64,000 nt of DNA, taken from NCBI RefSeq assembly GCF_012272695.1, contig NZ_CP050902.1:124001-188000 (forward strand), in the 5' to 3' direction. A program made the translations under genes and the position numbers. Under the pieces are notes generated by a model, which saw only the letters and a program-made list of their open reading frames with translations, was not told where the DNA came from and ran no database searches. Positions within the stretch are counted from its first letter, which is position 1. Each line of letters opens with the position of its first letter. The DNA comes from Nocardioides sp. JQ2195 (GTDB lineage: Bacteria > Actinomycetota > Actinomycetes > Propionibacteriales > Nocardioidaceae). Shown here in pieces: positions 1 to 7,735 of this stretch.

Positions 1-2
1 AC

Positions 3-332
3 GCTCGCGGAGGTGGCCGACGTCGGGGTGACGGCGTCGATGCCCTGCCCGAGGACGTGCACGGGTTGCGCCAGGAGGTGGCGGCCCTGCGTCGCGAGGC
101 AGCCGACGCCCTCAAGCACCTGGCCGTGGTGCGCTACGACGCCTTCGGCGACATGGGCGGGCACCTCAGCTGGTCGGTCGCGCTGCTCGACGACGGCGGC
201 AACGGCGTGACGATCACCTCGATCCACGGCCGGAGCGAGGCGCGCACCTATGCCAAGAGCATCAGTGCCTGGAAGTGCGAGCAGCAGCTGTCCCCGGAGG
301 AGGAGGAAGCGATCTCCCACGCTCGCGGCTGA
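3..332 (+). CDS. DUF4446 family protein, 5'-truncated by the window edge
   Basis: The reading frame is open from the first bases of the window, so only the C-terminal about 109 residues are present and the true start lies outside. The visible part has a short coiled stretch (LRQEVAALRREAADALKHL) followed by VVRYDAFGDMGG, LSWSVALLDDGGNGV and SIHGRSEARTYAK, the conserved pattern of the DUF4446 family as I remember it. Members are small proteins with an N-terminal membrane helix, a coiled coil and this globular tail; their function is unknown. An internal GTG at 57 is unlikely to be the start because the coding pattern continues upstream. It ends 59 bases before the convergent stop of the next gene. 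Confidence 0.8.
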   Translation, partial: ARGGGRRRGDGVDALPEDVHGLRQEVAALRREAADALKHLAVVRYDAFGDMGGHLSWSVALLDDGGNGVTITSIHGRSEARTYAKSISAWKCEQQLSPEEEEAISHARG

Positions 333-391
333 CGGCTGACCCCCCGCCGCCGTGCCCCACGTGGTGGGCCGGCACCACGCCCGGTCAGCGC

Positions 392-877
392 TCAGTGAGT
401 GGGTCGCAGGTGGAACACCCGGATCTGCCGGTCGGTCCGCTTCTCGTACTTCGCATAGTTCGGCCAGGTGCGGTTCATCACCGCCCACAGCTCATCCCGT
501 TCGGTGCCCACGGCCTCGTGGGGCACGACGGCGTACGTCCGGCCCTCGAAGTTGACCGACGCGCTGGAGGCAGCGGCGACGTTGGCCACCCAGGCGGGTG
601 GCTTCGGCGCTCCCCAGTTGGAGCCCGCGATCAGCCACCCGTCGTCGTGCGGGGCGCACAGCAACGGCGTACGCCGGAGCACGCCGGTCTTGGCGCCGGC
701 GACCGTGAGCATCAGCCCGGTGAGCCCACCGAGCCTGACCAGGCCGATGCGGCCGCGGGTGACCTTCTGGACGAAGCGGTCGATGGCCACGATCTGCTGG
801 TTGAAGCGGGGCAGCCAGGGCTGGCCGCCGAGCAGGATCGTGAGGGGCCGGATCAGCCGGGCGTAGACGTCGTACAT
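392..877 (-). CDS. Deazaflavin (F420)-dependent nitroreductase-family protein
   Basis: A 161-residue protein of the split-beta-barrel nitroreductase/deazaflavin-dependent oxidoreductase family, to which mycobacterial Ddn belongs. Recognisable family features are the segment LTVAGAKTGVLRRTPLLCAP, then DDGWLIAGSNWGAPKPPAW, the NFEG-type strand and the C-terminal WPNYAKYEKRTDRQIRVFHL. Such proteins bind F420 (or heme/FMN in some branches) and reduce quinones, nitro compounds or unsaturated metabolites; the substrate cannot be read from sequence. Length is normal for the family. The gene is monocistronic as far as can be seen, flanked by a convergent DUF4446 gene and the PAP2-kinase gene on the same strand about 125 bases downstream. 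A second, differently branched member lies at 31987-32430. Confidence 0.85.
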   Translation of the reverse strand: MYDVYARLIRPLTILLGGQPWLPRFNQQIVAIDRFVQKVTRGRIGLVRLGGLTGLMLTVAGAKTGVLRRTPLLCAPHDDGWLIAGSNWGAPKPPAWVANVAAASSASVNFEGRTYAVVPHEAVGTERDELWAVMNRTWPNYAKYEKRTDRQIRVFHLRPTH

Positions 878-1002
878 GGCCGGCAGCCTAGTCGCGACAC
901 TTCCGCGGTGCTGGTGTCACTTCACAGGTGACCAGTCGCGTGCGAAGGGAAATGGACACCGCGTTGCTCGCCGAAAAGGGGTCGGCGGATGAGGGCGCGG
1001 GG

Positions 1003-2589
1003 TCAGCGGGGGACGCGGACCAGCAGCCGACCGTGCACGCACTCCATGGCCAGCTCCCGGCCGGAGCCGATCGAGTCACCGTCGAGCTGGCGGGGGGTGT
1101 CGGTGGCAGCGCGGACCACGACCTTGCGCCCGGTGAACCGCTCGATCGTCTCGTCGGTCTTCGATCGCTTGGTCAGCACGCGCAGGGCCAGCGGGATCCA
1201 CGAGAGGAACCGCTTCGGGTGCAGCAGCACCACGTCGATCAGGCCGTCGTCGATGAGGGCGTCGGGCAGCAGCGGCATGCCGGCCTGCAGGAAGCCGACG
1301 TTGCCGACCAGGACGGTGCGGGCACGGTGCTTGGTGAACGGGCCGTCGTCGACGGAGACCTCCACACGCACCGCTGGGAACATCAGGGACTTGAGCCCCG
1401 AGAGCACGTACGCGAGCCAACCGACCTTCTTCTTGATGTCCTCGTTGACGCCCTCCATGATCGCGGCGTCGAAGCCCATCCCGGCCATCACCATGAAGTG
1501 CGCGTCGTCGATGCCGTCGCCGGTCACCTCGACCATGTCGATGGCACGGTCCTGGCCGTTGAGGGCGACGTCGATCGCGGAGCGGATGTAGAGCGGGATG
1601 TCGAGGTTGCGGGCCAGCAGGTTGCCGGTGCCGGCCGGGAGGATGCCGACGGGGATGCCGGTGCCGGCGAGCTCGGCGCAGACCTCACGCACCGTGCCGT
1701 CACCACCGCAGACGATCACCAGGTCGGCACCACCGACGGCGGCGGCCGCGGCCATCCCGGTGCCCGGGTCCTCGATGGTCGTGTAGTGCCACACCGGCTC
1801 GTTCCAGCCGTCCTCCCGGGCCATCGTCGCGACGATCGAGCGGAACTGACCGACGTCCTCCACCTTGATCGGGTTGAGCACGACGTGCAGGTCGCGCGAG
1901 GAGCCGGGCACGCTCGTGACCAGTGGGCTGGTGGTCTGGGCGCTGCTCCTGGGCAGCGGTGAGTAGAGCGCCAACCCGAGCACCACGAAGCCGCTGGCGA
2001 GCAGCAGGCCACCGAGCAGGTCGGTCGGGAAGTGGCGCCCGAGCAGGATCCGGTCCGCACAGATGAGCAGGAAGGCGAACCCCAGCAGCACGCCCACGAG
2101 GTGGCGCAACCCGCGCCGCCGCACCAGCATGACGGTGACCACCAGGAGGACCCCACCCAGCGCAGCGGCGTACGCCGCGTGGCCGGACGGGAAGGAACCG
2201 TTGGTCAGCTGTTCCTCGGGGACCCACCAGCGCGGTCGGTCCCGGTCGACGCCCCACTTCAGCAGGTGCACCGCGGCCATCGTCGCCGCGACGACCCCCA
2301 CCACGTAGCCGGCCGCGCGGCGGTGCCCCTTCGACCAGAGGAGTGCGCCGATCAGCACCGTCAGCACCGTGCAGGCGAGGGTGCCCGTGGCCAGCTCCAG
2401 CGTGTGCAGGGCGTCGGCCAGGCTCGCGTGGTCGCGGGTCCACTCCGCGGAGGGGCGGGTGACGTCGTGGTCCAGGGTCTGCAGGGGGCTCCACGCCGTG
2501 GTGACCAGGACCGTGAGCAGCACGAACAGCCCGAAGCACAGGGCGGACCAGCGCAGGAGGATGGCGCGGGGGCGGTCGATCACAGGCAA
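1003..2589 (-). CDS. PAP2 phosphatase fused to a diacylglycerol-kinase-type lipid kinase
   Basis: A 528-residue fusion. Residues 1 to about 210 form a membrane PAP2 phosphatase: hydrophobic helices with the three catalytic motifs KWGVDRDRP (111-119), PSGH (134-137) and RxxxxxHxxxD (R180, H186, D190). Residues 233-528 form a soluble DAGK catalytic domain with LNPIK, GGDGT (295-299) and PAGTGN (318-323), ending in the beta-rich C-terminal half. The two activities suggest coupled dephosphorylation and phosphorylation of isoprenoid or glycerolipids at the inner membrane face, which is inference. The two-domain arrangement is known in actinobacteria. ATG start at 2589. The gene is divergent from serS with 107 bases between, which must hold both promoters. 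Confidence 0.9.
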   Translation of the reverse strand: MPVIDRPRAILLRWSALCFGLFVLLTVLVTTAWSPLQTLDHDVTRPSAEWTRDHASLADALHTLELATGTLACTVLTVLIGALLWSKGHRRAAGYVVGVVAATMAAVHLLKWGVDRDRPRWWVPEEQLTNGSFPSGHAAYAAALGGVLLVVTVMLVRRRGLRHLVGVLLGFAFLLICADRILLGRHFPTDLLGGLLLASGFVVLGLALYSPLPRSSAQTTSPLVTSVPGSSRDLHVVLNPIKVEDVGQFRSIVATMAREDGWNEPVWHYTTIEDPGTGMAAAAAVGGADLVIVCGGDGTVREVCAELAGTGIPVGILPAGTGNLLARNLDIPLYIRSAIDVALNGQDRAIDMVEVTGDGIDDAHFMVMAGMGFDAAIMEGVNEDIKKKVGWLAYVLSGLKSLMFPAVRVEVSVDDGPFTKHRARTVLVGNVGFLQAGMPLLPDALIDDGLIDVVLLHPKRFLSWIPLALRVLTKRSKTDETIERFTGRKVVVRAATDTPRQLDGDSIGSGRELAMECVHGRLLVRVPR

Positions 2590-2696
2590 GCCATTCGGTG
2601 GGGAACAGGTGGGTCAAGGGCAAAGTATGCCGCGAGCGTTGCACCACCCCGGTATTCGACGCGACCTGTGGCAGCGACGCCAGATAGCCTTGCCGC

Positions 2697-3971
2697 ATGA
2701 TCGATCCACGAATCCTCCGAGACGAACCCGACCGCGTGCGTGCTGGCCAGGCCAAGCGTGGACTCTCCGACGACGTCGTGGACCGCGCCCTCTCGGCCGA
2801 CAAGGCCCGCCGCGAGGCGATCGCCGCCTTCGAGGCCAAGCGCGCGGAGCAGAAGCAGCTCGGGAAGCTGATCCCCCGGGCGCAGGGCGACGAGAAGGCC
2901 CAGCTTCTCGCGCAGACCAAGACCCTGGCCGCCGAGGTGAAGGCCGCGGAGGCAGCCCAGACCGGCGCCGAGGCCGAGTGGCAGCAGGCGCTGCTCAGCA
3001 TCCCCAACCTGGCTGCCGACGAGGCGCCGGCCGGTGGCGAGGACGACTTCGTCGTGCTCGAGACGATCGGCACGCCGAGGGACTTCACCCAGGAGGGCTT
3101 CGAGCCCCGCGACCACATCGAGCTCGGTCGGATGCTCGGCGCGATCGACCTTGAGCGCGGCGCGAAGGTGTCGGGCAGCCGGTTCTACTTCCTCACCGGC
3201 GTCGGCGCCGAGCTCGAGTTCGCCCTGATCAACCTGGCGATGGCGCAGGCCCGTGAGGCCGGCTTCACCCAGATGATCGCGCCCGCGCTGGTCAAGCCGC
3301 GGGCCATGGAGGGCACCGGCTTCCTCGGCCAGGCCGCCGACGACGTCTACCGGATCGAGGGCGAGGAGATGTACCTCGTCGGCACCTCGGAGGTCGCGAT
3401 GGCGGCGTACCACTCCGACGAGATCCTCGACGGCGAGACTTTGCCGCGTCGTTACGCCGCGTTCAGCCCCTGCTTCCGCAAGGAGGCAGGCTCGCACGGC
3501 AAGGACACCAAGGGCATCATCCGGGTGCACTGGTTCGACAAGGTGGAGATGTTCATCTACACGACCCCCGAGGAGGCCGAGGCCGAGCACCTGCGCCTGC
3601 TCGACTGGGAGAAGCAGTTCCTCGACAAGCTCGAGCTGGCCTACCAGGTGATCGACACCGCAGCCGGTGACCTCGGGCTGAGCGCGAAGCGCAAGTTCGA
3701 CTGTGAGGCCTGGATCCCCACGCAGGGCAAGTACCGCGAGCTCACCTCGACCTCGAACTGCACCGAGTTCCAGTCCCGCCGACTCGACATCCGGGGTCGT
3801 TTCGAGGGCACCATCAAGCCGGTGGCCACGCTCAACGGCACCCTCTGCGCGATCCCGCGCACGATCGTGGCGATCCTCGAGACCCACCAGCAGGCCGACG
3901 GCTCGGTGCGGGTCCCGAAGGCGTTGCAGCCCTACCTGGGTGGCCGAGAAGTCCTGGAGCCCGTGGTCTGA
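2697..3971 (+). CDS. serS: Seryl-tRNA synthetase
   Basis: Class II aminoacyl-tRNA synthetase charging tRNA-Ser (and tRNA-Sec where present) with serine in the cytoplasm. At 424 residues it has normal length. The N-terminal long antiparallel coiled coil (about residues 25-105) binds the long variable arm of tRNA-Ser. The catalytic core shows TSE near residue 228, motif 2 as [19 protein letters not shown] from about 260, and motif 3 as [15 protein letters not shown] near 382-396. ATG start at 2697 gives the canonical MIDPRILRD. Two tRNA-Ser genes occur 8-10 kb downstream. The stop codon is followed after two bases by the start of a HAD phosphatase gene, so the two are probably co-transcribed. 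Confidence 0.97.
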   Translation: MIDPRILRDEPDRVRAGQAKRGLSDDVVDRALSADKARREAIAAFEAKRAEQKQLGKLIPRAQGDEKAQLLAQTKTLAAEVKAAEAAQTGAEAEWQQALLSIPNLAADEAPAGGEDDFVVLETIGTPRDFTQEGFEPRDHIELGRMLGAIDLERGAKVSGSRFYFLTGVGAELEFALINLAMAQAREAGFTQMIAPALVKPRAMEGTGFLGQAADDVYRIEGEEMYLVGTSEVAMAAYHSDEILDGETLPRRYAAFSPCFRKEAGSHGKDTKGIIRVHWFDKVEMFIYTTPEEAEAEHLRLLDWEKQFLDKLELAYQVIDTAAGDLGLSAKRKFDCEAWIPTQGKYRELTSTSNCTEFQSRRLDIRGRFEGTIKPVATLNGTLCAIPRTIVAILETHQQADGSVRVPKALQPYLGGREVLEPVV

Positions 3972-3973
3972 AG

Positions 3974-4948
3974 ATGACGGACAAGACGGTGGTTGAGGAG
4001 CCGAGGAACGAGGGGTCCTCCGAGTCGGTGGTTGAGGAGCCGAGGAACGAGGCGTCTCGAAACCACGACTGGACCCCCAAGCTGGTCGCCCTCGACATCG
4101 ACGGCACCCTCCTGCGCTGGGTCGACGGCGGAGGCACCGTGCACGGCGAGGTCGTGCCGGCGGTGCGTGACGCCGTACGCCGAGCACACGACGCCGGCGC
4201 GCACGTCGTGCTGGCCAGCGGTCGCTCGCTCCACGGGATGACCACGATCGCCGACCAGCTCGGGCTGCCCGACGACGGCGCCGAGCCGCTGTGGATCGTG
4301 GCCTCCAACGGTGCGGTCGTGCTCCGCTACCCACCCGTCGAGGTGGTGCACGAGGAGAAGTTCGACGCGAGCAAGGCGGTGCGCCAGGTCCTCGAGCTGC
4401 ACCCCAGCGCCCTCATCGGGGTGGAGAACCGTGGCAACGGCTACCGGGTCAACCGGCACTTCCCACCGGGCGAGCTGTCGGGCGAGATGACGATCACCGA
4501 CGTCGAGGAGATGATCGCCGAGCCGGTCAGTCGTGTGATCATCCGCGACCCCGACGCCACCGTCGAGGACTTCCAGCAGCTCGCGACCAGGCTCGGGCTG
4601 CACGGCACCGACTACGTGATCGGCTGGACCGCGTGGATGGACCTCGCCCCGGTCGGCATCTCCAAGGCCTCCGGGCTGGCCCACGTCGCGGCCCAGCTGG
4701 GCATCGACGAGGCCGAGGCACTGGCCATCGGTGACGGACGCAACGACCTCGAGATGTTTGCCTGGGCCGGCCGCTCCGTGGCCATGGGCCAGGCGGTGCC
4801 CGAGGTGAAGGAAGCCGCCGACCACGTCACCGCACCGGTCGACGAGGACGGCGCCGCGGTGGAGCTGGACCTGTGGTTTCGAGACGCCTCGTCCCTCGGC
4901 TCCTCAACCCAAGGGTTCAAGGGCGGCGCAAGCGCCGAAGGGCCGTGA
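3974..4948 (+). CDS. HAD-superfamily (Cof-type) phosphatase with repeat-encoded termini
   Basis: A 324-residue HAD hydrolase. Motif I is DIDGT (41-45), motif II lies at ASGRS, and motif IV is GDGRND near 253-258, with a C2-type cap between, as in Cof/sugar-phosphate phosphatases. The substrate is unknown. Residues 5-31 (VVEEPRNE twice) are encoded by two copies of a dispersed palindromic repeat, and the last about 25 residues (WFRDASSLGSSTQ...) by an inverted copy, so both termini have been rewritten by repeats. No ATG, GTG or TTG exists between the repeats and motif I, so the start must lie upstream of them. The stop overlaps the next gene's GTG by four bases (GTGA), indicating translational coupling. 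Confidence 0.85.
   Translation: MTDKTVVEEPRNEGSSESVVEEPRNEASRNHDWTPKLVALDIDGTLLRWVDGGGTVHGEVVPAVRDAVRRAHDAGAHVVLASGRSLHGMTTIADQLGLPDDGAEPLWIVASNGAVVLRYPPVEVVHEEKFDASKAVRQVLELHPSALIGVENRGNGYRVNRHFPPGELSGEMTITDVEEMIAEPVSRVIIRDPDATVEDFQQLATRLGLHGTDYVIGWTAWMDLAPVGISKASGLAHVAAQLGIDEAEALAIGDGRNDLEMFAWAGRSVAMGQAVPEVKEAADHVTAPVDEDGAAVELDLWFRDASSLGSSTQGFKGGASAEGP
3988..4013 (+). repeat. Dispersed palindromic repeat, family A (partial copy)
   Basis: Reads GGTGGTTGAGGAG then CCGAGGAACGAG, the left half of the family A unit, lacking the closing CTCGAAACC arm. It lies inside the coding start of the HAD phosphatase gene and is translated as VVEEPRNE. Confidence 0.8.
4027..4066 (+). repeat. Dispersed palindromic repeat, family A (complete copy)
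   Basis: A complete unit: outer arms GGTGGTTGAG and CTCGAAACCAC flank CCGAGGAACGAGGCG. It is translated in frame in the HAD phosphatase, starting 39 bases after the partial copy. Confidence 0.85.
4873..4909 (-). repeat. Dispersed palindromic repeat, family A, inverted copy
   Basis: Reads GTGGTTTCGAGACG..CTCGTCCCTCGGCTCCTCAACC, the reverse orientation of the unit at 4027-4066. It encodes the C-terminal tail of the first HAD phosphatase and directly precedes the GTG start of the second. Confidence 0.85.
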
Positions 4949-5736
4949 GGCCGAGGCTGGTCGCCACGGACCTGGACGGCACCCTGCTCGATCCCTCGGG
5001 CCAGGTCAGTGACCGGACCCGCGCCGCCCTGCTCGCGGTGGAGGCACTGGGCGTGCCCGTCGTCTTCGTCACCGGTCGCCCGATCCGTTGGATGGACGAC
5101 CTGTGGGCCGACGTCGGTGGCCACGGCCTGGCCGTCTGCTCCAACGGCGGCATCGTCTACGACGTCTCGTCCCACACCGTGCGCAACGCGCTCACCGTCC
5201 CGCGCGACACCGCGATGAGCGTGGCTGCGACGCTGCGCAAGGCAGTTCCCGGCACGTTCTTCGCGCTCGAGAAGACGGGTGGCTTCGCTCGGGAGGAGGG
5301 CTTCATGGGCCGGCACCGCGAGCCGCTCGGCATCGAGACCGGGCCCTTGGAGTCGATCTTCGACGACACCGTGGTCAAGCTGTTGGCGATCCACCACGAG
5401 ATCGGTCCGGAGACCTACTGGCGCCGTGCCGAGGAGATGGTCGGCACCCAGCTCGAGGTCACCTGGTCGTCGTCGTTCTCGCTCCTGGAGATGTCCGCCA
5501 GGGGCGTCACCAAGGCCACCACCTTGGCTCGGCTCTGCGCCGAGCTCGGGATCGACCAGGCGGACGTCGTGGCGTTCGGTGACATGCCCAACGACGTCCC
5601 GATGCTGGAGTGGGCGGGCACGTCGTTCGCGATGGCCAACGCGCACCCGACCCTGCAGCGGGTTGCCGACCACGTGGCCCCCGGCAACGACGTCGACGGC
5701 GTGGCCGCGACGCTCGAGGAGCTCTTCGAGCTCTGA
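4945..5736 (+). CDS. HAD-superfamily (Cof-type) phosphatase
   Basis: A 263-residue HAD phosphatase of the Cof/sucrose-phosphatase-like class: motif I DLDGT at residues 9-13, VFVTGRP for motif II, and FGDMPNDVPML for motif IV near residue 210, with VTKATTLARL ahead of it supplying the motif III lysine. The frame is open upstream to 4873, but that part is only repeat DNA. I chose GTG 4945 because it overlaps the upstream stop as GTGA and puts motif I at the usual distance from the N-terminus. It is a tandem paralogue of the preceding gene, co-transcribed with it and probably with serS. The phosphorylated substrate is not identifiable. Confidence 0.85.
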   Translation: MRPRLVATDLDGTLLDPSGQVSDRTRAALLAVEALGVPVVFVTGRPIRWMDDLWADVGGHGLAVCSNGGIVYDVSSHTVRNALTVPRDTAMSVAATLRKAVPGTFFALEKTGGFAREEGFMGRHREPLGIETGPLESIFDDTVVKLLAIHHEIGPETYWRRAEEMVGTQLEVTWSSSFSLLEMSARGVTKATTLARLCAELGIDQADVVAFGDMPNDVPMLEWAGTSFAMANAHPTLQRVADHVAPGNDVDGVAATLEELFEL

Positions 5737-5809
5737 ACCGGGCGATCGGGAACCAACCGTGGTGGGTGCACGTCCTACCCTGAGGACGAACTACCCTGAG
5801 ACGCTGGTG

Positions 5810-5837
5810 CGATCGGTGACGCCCACGCGACCGATCG
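5810..5837. promoter_or_regulatory. Inverted repeat CGATCGGT...ACCGATCG in front of the TIMP-like pair
   Basis: A perfect 8-bp inverted repeat with a 12-base spacer, 29 bases upstream of the ATG at 5867. It lies between the HAD genes and the secreted pair, so it could be an operator or a weak hairpin in the leader. Short direct repeats (CTACCCTGAG twice, GACAGACGGA twice) surround it. No experimental counterpart is known to me. Confidence 0.35.
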
Positions 5838-5866
5838 ACAGACGGAACCGACAGACGGAGGTGGCC

Positions 5867-6466
5867 ATGCGGCGCTTGATGGTGATCGTGCTGCTCGCCC
5901 TCGGCTGGGTGGCGCTCAGCCCCGCCACCGCGGCGTACGCCTGTGACACGGCTTCTGCGCCGCGGGCCAAGCAGCTCACCCAGGCCGAGGCGGTCTTCAC
6001 CGCGACCGTCAAGCGGGTCACGGCCGACCGGGCCGGCGCCGGCGCGACGACACTGTACGTCGTCGAGGTCGACCGGGTGTTCAAGGGCGAGCGCGTCAAC
6101 ACCGAGGAGACGGTCAGCTCGCCGACCAAGCGCGCCAAGTGCGGGCTCGTGGGGGTCACGGAGGGCAACCGCTATCTCTTCGTGGCCGGTCAGGTGACCA
6201 AGGGCACCTTCCAAGCGCGCAGCTTCCAGGGCACCCAGGCGATCAATGCCGAGGTGCGCGACGACGTCGAGCGGGTCCTCGGCGAGGGAACGCCGCCTGC
6301 GGACGCCGAGGAGCGGGCTGCCGACGACGCGCTGACCACCACCCGGGTCGACGAGACATCCGCTCCCAGCGTCGCCACCATGGTGGTTCCCGGACTCGTG
6401 CTGGCCCTCATCGGCTGCCTGGTGCTCGTGCTCACCCGCATCTTCGGCAGGCCCGATCACCCATGA
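5867..6466 (+). CDS. Secreted, membrane-anchored protein with a TIMP/NTR-like domain (first of a pair)
   Basis: A 199-residue exported protein. Residues 1-25 form a signal peptide (RRLMVIVLLALGWVALSP) ending near AYA, so the mature chain begins close to a cysteine (ACDTA). The domain that follows (EAVFTATVKRV, YVVEVDRVFKGE, CGLVGVTEGNRYLFVAG) resembles the OB-fold of tissue-inhibitor-of-metalloproteinase-like proteins of bacteria. A C-terminal helix (about 172-192) followed by RIFGRP suggests anchoring with the domain outside the cell. The start ATG has GGAG seven bases upstream. The stop overlaps the next start as ATGA. The function is unknown; protease inhibition should not be assumed. Confidence 0.7.
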   Translation: MRRLMVIVLLALGWVALSPATAAYACDTASAPRAKQLTQAEAVFTATVKRVTADRAGAGATTLYVVEVDRVFKGERVNTEETVSSPTKRAKCGLVGVTEGNRYLFVAGQVTKGTFQARSFQGTQAINAEVRDDVERVLGEGTPPADAEERAADDALTTTRVDETSAPSVATMVVPGLVLALIGCLVLVLTRIFGRPDHP

Positions 6467-7104
6467 CCGCGCGCCTGCTGCTGCGTCTGCTCGTCGTGTT
6501 CGGGCTCGCCGCCACGTGCCTGGTGCTCTTCGGAGCCCCGGCCCAGGCCTGCTCCTGCGCCGTGGTGGGGACGGACCGGCTGGTCGGCAGCGCCGACCAG
6601 GTGTTCAGCGGCACGGTGGTCGACTCCACGCGCACCGGTCGCGGCAACGTCGGCGAGATCACGTACGACGTCGAGGTCGACCGCGCCTTCAAGGGCGACG
6701 TCGCCGACACCGTGCAGGTGGCCACGGCGGCGTCGTCGGCGACCTGCGGCCTGGAGGGCATTCCCGACGGCGACCACTACCTGTTCTTCGGCCTGACCGA
6801 TGCCACGCGTGAGGGGGTCGTCAAGGCCTCCCTGTGCGGTGGCTCGGCGCCGCTCACCGACCGGGTGGTGAAGAAGGTCGAGGCCGTGGCCGGCCCCGGC
6901 ACCACACCGACCGGCACCCTCGCCGGTCCGCAACCCTCGGAGGGCGCCGACCCAGGAGACCGGGGTGCCGGCTCGAGCGTCGAGGCCAGCTCCGCCGCGG
7001 GCGGTTCCTCCGGCGACGACGGCGTCGCGGTCTGGCCGTTCATCGGCGGGGTGCTGGTGATCGCCCTGGTTGCCGGGACCTGGACCGCACGGCGAACGAG
7101 CTAG
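6463..7104 (+). CDS. Secreted, membrane-anchored protein with a TIMP/NTR-like domain (second of a pair)
   Basis: A 213-residue paralogue of the preceding gene, translationally coupled to it by ATGA. The signal peptide ends at AQA, leaving CSCAVVG at the mature N-terminus; a Cys-x-Cys at this place is typical of TIMP-type folds. ADQVFSGTVVD, YDVEVDRAFKGD and CGLEGIPDGDHYLFFG match equivalent positions of its neighbour. A Gly/Ser/Pro-rich linker (about 152-185) leads to a C-terminal transmembrane helix (VWPFIGGVLVIALVAG) and a short basic tail. The pair probably acts at the cell surface. Its stop abuts the stop of bpa on the other strand with no spacing. Confidence 0.72.
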   Translation: MTARLLLRLLVVFGLAATCLVLFGAPAQACSCAVVGTDRLVGSADQVFSGTVVDSTRTGRGNVGEITYDVEVDRAFKGDVADTVQVATAASSATCGLEGIPDGDHYLFFGLTDATREGVVKASLCGGSAPLTDRVVKKVEAVAGPGTTPTGTLAGPQPSEGADPGDRGAGSSVEASSAAGGSSGDDGVAVWPFIGGVLVIALVAGTWTARRTS

Positions 7105-7719
7105 CTAGAGGTACATCCCCGACTGGCCGCCGGAGTCGGGCTCGCCCGACGGCTGTCCGGGCTGGGGTTGCCCCGGTTGCCCGGGCTGACCGTCCGCCTG
7201 CTGCAGCATGCCCGGGGGCAACGCGCGACGCATCTGCTCGAGCTGGGCGCGCGAGGCGACCTGCTGGGCATAGATGGCGGTCTGGATGCCGTGGAACAGC
7301 CCCTCGAGCCACCCCACCAGCTGGGCCTGGGCGATGCGCAGCTCGCTGTCGCTCGGCGTGCCCTCGGCGAACGGCAAGGACAGCCGCTCGAGCTCGTCGA
7401 TCAGCTCGGGGGCGAGCCCGGCCTCCAGCTCCTTGATGGAGGACTGGTGGATCTCCTTGAGCCGGTTGCGGCTGGCCTCGTCGAGCGGCGCCGACTTCAC
7501 CTCTTCGAGGAGCTGACGGATCATGCTGCCGATGCGCATGACCTTCGCCGGCTGCTCGACCAGCTCGGTGATGTGGCGCTCGTCGTCCTCGTCACCCCCG
7601 GACGTCGAGGTCACTACCTCCATCGCCTCCGGGGTCAGGGCCTCGGCGGGGATGGTCCCGACCGGCTGGCCGTCAGGGCCGATGACGACGACGTGTTCTT
7701 CGGGCTGATTCTCGCTCAT
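7105..7719 (-). CDS. bpa: Bacterial proteasome activator (Bpa/PafE)
   Basis: A 204-residue protein matching mycobacterial Bpa (Rv3780 family, DUF2587). The signature helices are all present: LVEQPAKVMRIG, LDEASRNRLKEIH, GLAPELIDELERL and ELRIAQAQLVGWLEGLFHG. Known members form an ATP-independent dodecameric ring that docks on the 20S proteasome through a C-terminal GQYL motif and opens its gate for unfolded or heat-shock substrates. Here the C-terminus is GMYL after a Gly/Pro/Gln-rich linker, preserving the Tyr-Leu end with Met in place of Gln. This implies the genome encodes a 20S proteasome elsewhere. ATG start at 7719; the quinone oxidoreductase gene lies 16 bases upstream on the same strand. 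Confidence 0.92.
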   Translation of the reverse strand: MSENQPEEHVVVIGPDGQPVGTIPAEALTPEAMEVVTSTSGGDEDDERHITELVEQPAKVMRIGSMIRQLLEEVKSAPLDEASRNRLKEIHQSSIKELEAGLAPELIDELERLSLPFAEGTPSDSELRIAQAQLVGWLEGLFHGIQTAIYAQQVASRAQLEQMRRALPPGMLQQADGQPGQPGQPQPGQPSGEPDSGGQSGMYL

Positions 7720-7735
7720 GGCACCACCTTACGGG

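Noticed and set aside
928-1962. 344-residue plus-strand frame opposite the PAP2-lipid kinase gene
   Set aside because: Antisense shadow; His/Asp/Arg-rich translation without family features, whereas the minus frame has complete catalytic motifs.
2580-4334. Long minus-strand frame opposite serS and the HAD gene
   Set aside because: Shadow of strongly codon-biased genes on the other strand; composition is Arg/Ala/Gly-rich with no motif.
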